Below are positions 57,891-59,800 of a stretch of DNA of 59,800 bases, in pieces. This DNA comes from Roseomonas rosulenta (GTDB lineage: Bacteria; Pseudomonadota; Alphaproteobacteria; Acetobacterales; Acetobacteraceae). The notes beneath the pieces are model-generated. The model was not told the DNA's origin. It made no database searches and saw nothing but the letters and a program-made list of their open reading frames with translations. The position numbers and the translations under genes are program-made. The stretch is from assembly GCF_016106005.1 (NCBI RefSeq), contig NZ_JACADR010000005.1:1-59800 (forward strand), written 5' to 3'. Numbering within the stretch: position 1 is the stretch's first letter; each line of letters opens with the position of its first letter.

Positions 57891-59408
57891 ATGACCATCG
57901 CCCGCATCGCCACCTTCGCCTTCGCCGGCATCGACCCCGTGCCGGTCGAGGTGCAGGTGCAGATCGCCCCGGGCCTGCCCGCCTTCCTGCTGGTCGGCCT
58001 GCCCGACAAGGCGGTCACCGAAAGCCGCGAACGGGTGCGCGCGGCCCTCACCGGGCTCGGCCTCTCGCTGCCGCCCAAGCGTGTCCTCGTGAACCTGGCG
58101 CCGGCCGATATCCTCAAGGAAGGCTCGCATTTCGACCTGCCTATCGCGCTCGCGCTGCTCGCCGCGATGGAGATCATCCCGAAGGAGGATGCCGCCGGCT
58201 ACGCGGCGCTGGGCGAACTCTCGCTCGACGGATCGATCGTGCCAGTCGCCGGCGTACTGCCAGCCGCGCTCGGTGCCTCGGCGCGCGAGCTCGGCCTGAT
58301 CTGCCCCGCCGCGCAGGGCGGCGAAGCCGCCTGGGCCGGTCGGATCGAGGTGCTTGCCGCGCCCGACATCCATTCCCTGCTGAACCACTTCAAGGGCGTG
58401 CAGCTGCTCTCGCCGCCGAAGCCGCCGGCCGTCGACACCACGCCGCGCGCGACCTCGTGCCTGTCAGAGGTGAAGGGCCAGGAATCCGCCAAGCGCGCCA
58501 TCGAGATCGCCGCCGCGGGCGGGCACAACCTGTTGATGATCGGCCCGCCAGGCGCGGGCAAGTCGATGCTCGCCGCGCGCCTGCCCGGCCTGCTGCCCGA
58601 CCTCTCGCCCGCCGAGGCGCTGGAGGTCTCCCTCGTCCACTCCATCGCCGGGATGCTCGAAGGCGGCCGCCTGGTCATGCGCCCACCCTTTCGCGACCCG
58701 CACCATTCGGCGTCCATGCCCGCACTGATCGGCGGCGGCGCGCGCGCGCGGCCCGGCGAGATCAGCCTCGCGCATCGCGGCGTGTTGTTCCTCGACGAAT
58801 GGCCGGAGTTCCCGCGCCCCGCGCTGGAGGCGCTGCGCCAGCCCATGGAGACCGGGCGCACCACCATCAGCCGCGTGCACGCCCACGTCACCTACCCCGC
58901 GCGCTTCCAGTGCATCGCCGCGATGAACCCCTGCCGCTGCGGCTACCTTGGCGAGGCGGGCCGCGAATGCGGCCGCGCACCACGCTGCGGCGAGGACTAC
59001 CAGGGGCGCCTCTCCGGCCCGCTGCTCGACCGCATGGACCTCACCATCGAGGTCATGCCCATTCCGGCCGCCGAACTCACGCGCGCGCCGGCCGGCGAGA
59101 CGTCGGCCGCCGTCGCCACCCGCGTGCAAGCGGCACGCGACGCACAGCGCGCCCGCTACGGCGCCGCAGGCCCGCACAACAATGCCGAGGCCGAGCTGCG
59201 CCACCTCCAGCCGCTGCTCGATCCCGAGGCCGAGGCGCTGCTGGAGACGGCCGCGACGCGCCTGCGCCTGTCCTCGCGCGGCCATGTCCGCACGCTGCGC
59301 GTCGCGCGATCCATCGCGGACCTCGCGGGCAGCGCCACCATCCGCCGCGCGCATGTGGCGGAGGCGCTGGCTTTCCGGCACCGCATGCCCGGGCGCCAGG
59401 CGGCCTGA
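57891..59408 (+). CDS. yifB: YifB/ComM family Mg-chelatase-like AAA+ ATPase
   Basis: A 505-residue hexameric helicase-like protein; ComM promotes branch migration during natural transformation. N-terminal ChlI-like lon-type domain (VQIAPGLPAFLLVGLPDKAVTESRERVRAAL), Walker A GPPGAGKS after ESAKRAIEIAAAGGHNLLMI, and the C-terminal AAA region with LFLDEWPEF and MNPCRCGYLG, the family Cys motif. Start at MTIARIATFAFAGID; a hairpin sits just upstream. Confidence 0.95.
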   Translation: MTIARIATFAFAGIDPVPVEVQVQIAPGLPAFLLVGLPDKAVTESRERVRAALTGLGLSLPPKRVLVNLAPADILKEGSHFDLPIALALLAAMEIIPKEDAAGYAALGELSLDGSIVPVAGVLPAALGASARELGLICPAAQGGEAAWAGRIEVLAAPDIHSLLNHFKGVQLLSPPKPPAVDTTPRATSCLSEVKGQESAKRAIEIAAAGGHNLLMIGPPGAGKSMLAARLPGLLPDLSPAEALEVSLVHSIAGMLEGGRLVMRPPFRDPHHSASMPALIGGGARARPGEISLAHRGVLFLDEWPEFPRPALEALRQPMETGRTTISRVHAHVTYPARFQCIAAMNPCRCGYLGEAGRECGRAPRCGEDYQGRLSGPLLDRMDLTIEVMPIPAAELTRAPAGETSAAVATRVQAARDAQRARYGAAGPHNNAEAELRHLQPLLDPEAEALLETAATRLRLSSRGHVRTLRVARSIADLAGSATIRRAHVAEALAFRHRMPGRQAA

Positions 59409-59477
59409 AACAAGGTCGGGGGAGAGAGCGCCCCGAACCCCCTCCTTCATCTGCAACTTGGAGACTGACGGCGGGTC

Positions 59478-59800
59478 TCAGTCCCCGAGGCGGAAGGCAT
59501 CCGCGATCCGCCGCGCCGTCCCGTCCGCCGCCACGATCACCACGTCGAAGCGCATCCCCGCCGCGCCATGACCCGGGTTCACCGCCAGCCAGCACTCCGC
59601 CGCCGCCACCAGCCGCGCGCGCTGCCGCGCGCCGAGCGCAAAGGCGGCCTCGTTCAAGGAGGGCCGCGCCTTCACCTCGATGAAGGCCAGGAGCCCGCTG
59701 CGCTCCGCCACCAGGTCGATCTCGCCCGCCGGCGTGCGCGCGCGCCGCGCCAGCACGGCCCAGCCCTCGCGCTCCAGCGCGCCGGCCGCCACGGCCTCCG
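59478..59800 (-). CDS. yraN: YraN family (UPF0102) endonuclease-like protein, partial at right edge
   Basis: A small endonuclease-fold protein of unknown role. The visible part reads ALEREGWAVLARRARTPAGEIDLVAER and LLAFIEVKARP, with the PD-(D/E)XK-like core D...EVK, then a C-terminal DVVIVAADGTARRIADAF. The frame is still open at the window end, so the first residues are missing. Common neighbour of the methyltransferase gene rsmI, which would lie outside. Confidence 0.9.
   Translation of the reverse strand, partial: EAVAAGALEREGWAVLARRARTPAGEIDLVAERSGLLAFIEVKARPSLNEAAFALGARQRARLVAAAECWLAVNPGHGAAGMRFDVVIVAADGTARRIADAFRLGD

Noticed and set aside
1-59800. CRISPR arrays, insertion sequences, prophage or integron genes, tRNA and rRNA genes
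   Set aside because: No spaced direct-repeat array, transposase, integrase, phage structural gene, CCA-ended cloverleaf or rRNA-like segment was recognised by eye.

Overview
The window is a very GC-rich (roughly 70%), gene-dense bacterial chromosome segment. It has strong strand-switching operons, many 4-nt ATGA overlaps, an Entner-Doudoroff gene pair (eda-kdgK), lpxB, a Zur/Fur-type regulator, Tat-type signal sequences and many ABC uptake systems. Gene content and base composition suggest an alphaproteobacterium, most likely Acetobacteraceae (Roseomonas-like). That placement is inferred from the content; no rRNA or tRNA was seen to fix it.

Layout. 1-9.7 kb: the 5' part of an NAD(P)HX repair gene; a SorA/SorB-like sulfite dehydrogenase pair; a compositionally different orphan gene; a ParA-like ATPase; a CopD-like membrane protein; GNAT; an AraC regulator with iterated upstream repeats; an EamA transporter; and an operon nudix-alaX-sseA-metC. 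9.7-12.6 kb: a tandem duplication of a two-gene envelope module (cysteine-containing secreted Rap1a/Tai-like protein plus glycine-zipper lipoprotein), interrupted by a dispersed palindromic repeat, then divergent zur and hisI. 12.6-16.6 kb: a structured intergenic region, a cysteine-less SUMF1 protein, GNAT, nitrilase and lpxB. 16.6-26.3 kb: a catabolic locus of two divergent operons, with a polyamine-type ABC importer plus a deiminase/amidinohydrolase, a class II aldolase and a GhrA-like dehydrogenase on one side, and a PuuB-like oxidase plus a YtcJ-like amidohydrolase on the other. 26.3-35.2 kb: a GlcG-like protein, the second copy of the repeat, a ThDP enzyme, an RND efflux pair and two orphan oligopeptide ABC ATPases. 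35.4-43 kb: a stand-alone Lrp sensor domain, small lipoproteins, a ggt-macro-amidase operon, csaA-xanthine phosphoribosyltransferase, and a CorC/HlyC-type protein. 43-45.4 kb: an AT-rich control region with a CtrA-like site before a small coiled-coil gene, then eda-kdgK. 45.4-57.8 kb: an eight-gene peptide/amide import and hydrolysis operon (Dpp-type ABC, three M20 enzymes, an MlrC-like M81 protein) divergent from an acetylpolyamine-amidohydrolase-like deacetylase and an M19 dipeptidase. 57.9-59.8 kb: yifB/comM and the start of yraN.

Biologically, this is a stretch of scavenging metabolism: import of peptides, amides and polyamine or guanidino compounds, followed by their hydrolysis, together with housekeeping genes. 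No insertion sequence, phage, CRISPR array, tRNA or rRNA was recognised. The most promising less-described items are the guanidino/polyamine locus, the multi-hydrolase peptide operon, the duplicated envelope module, the dispersed palindromic repeat and several unassigned operator-like palindromes.
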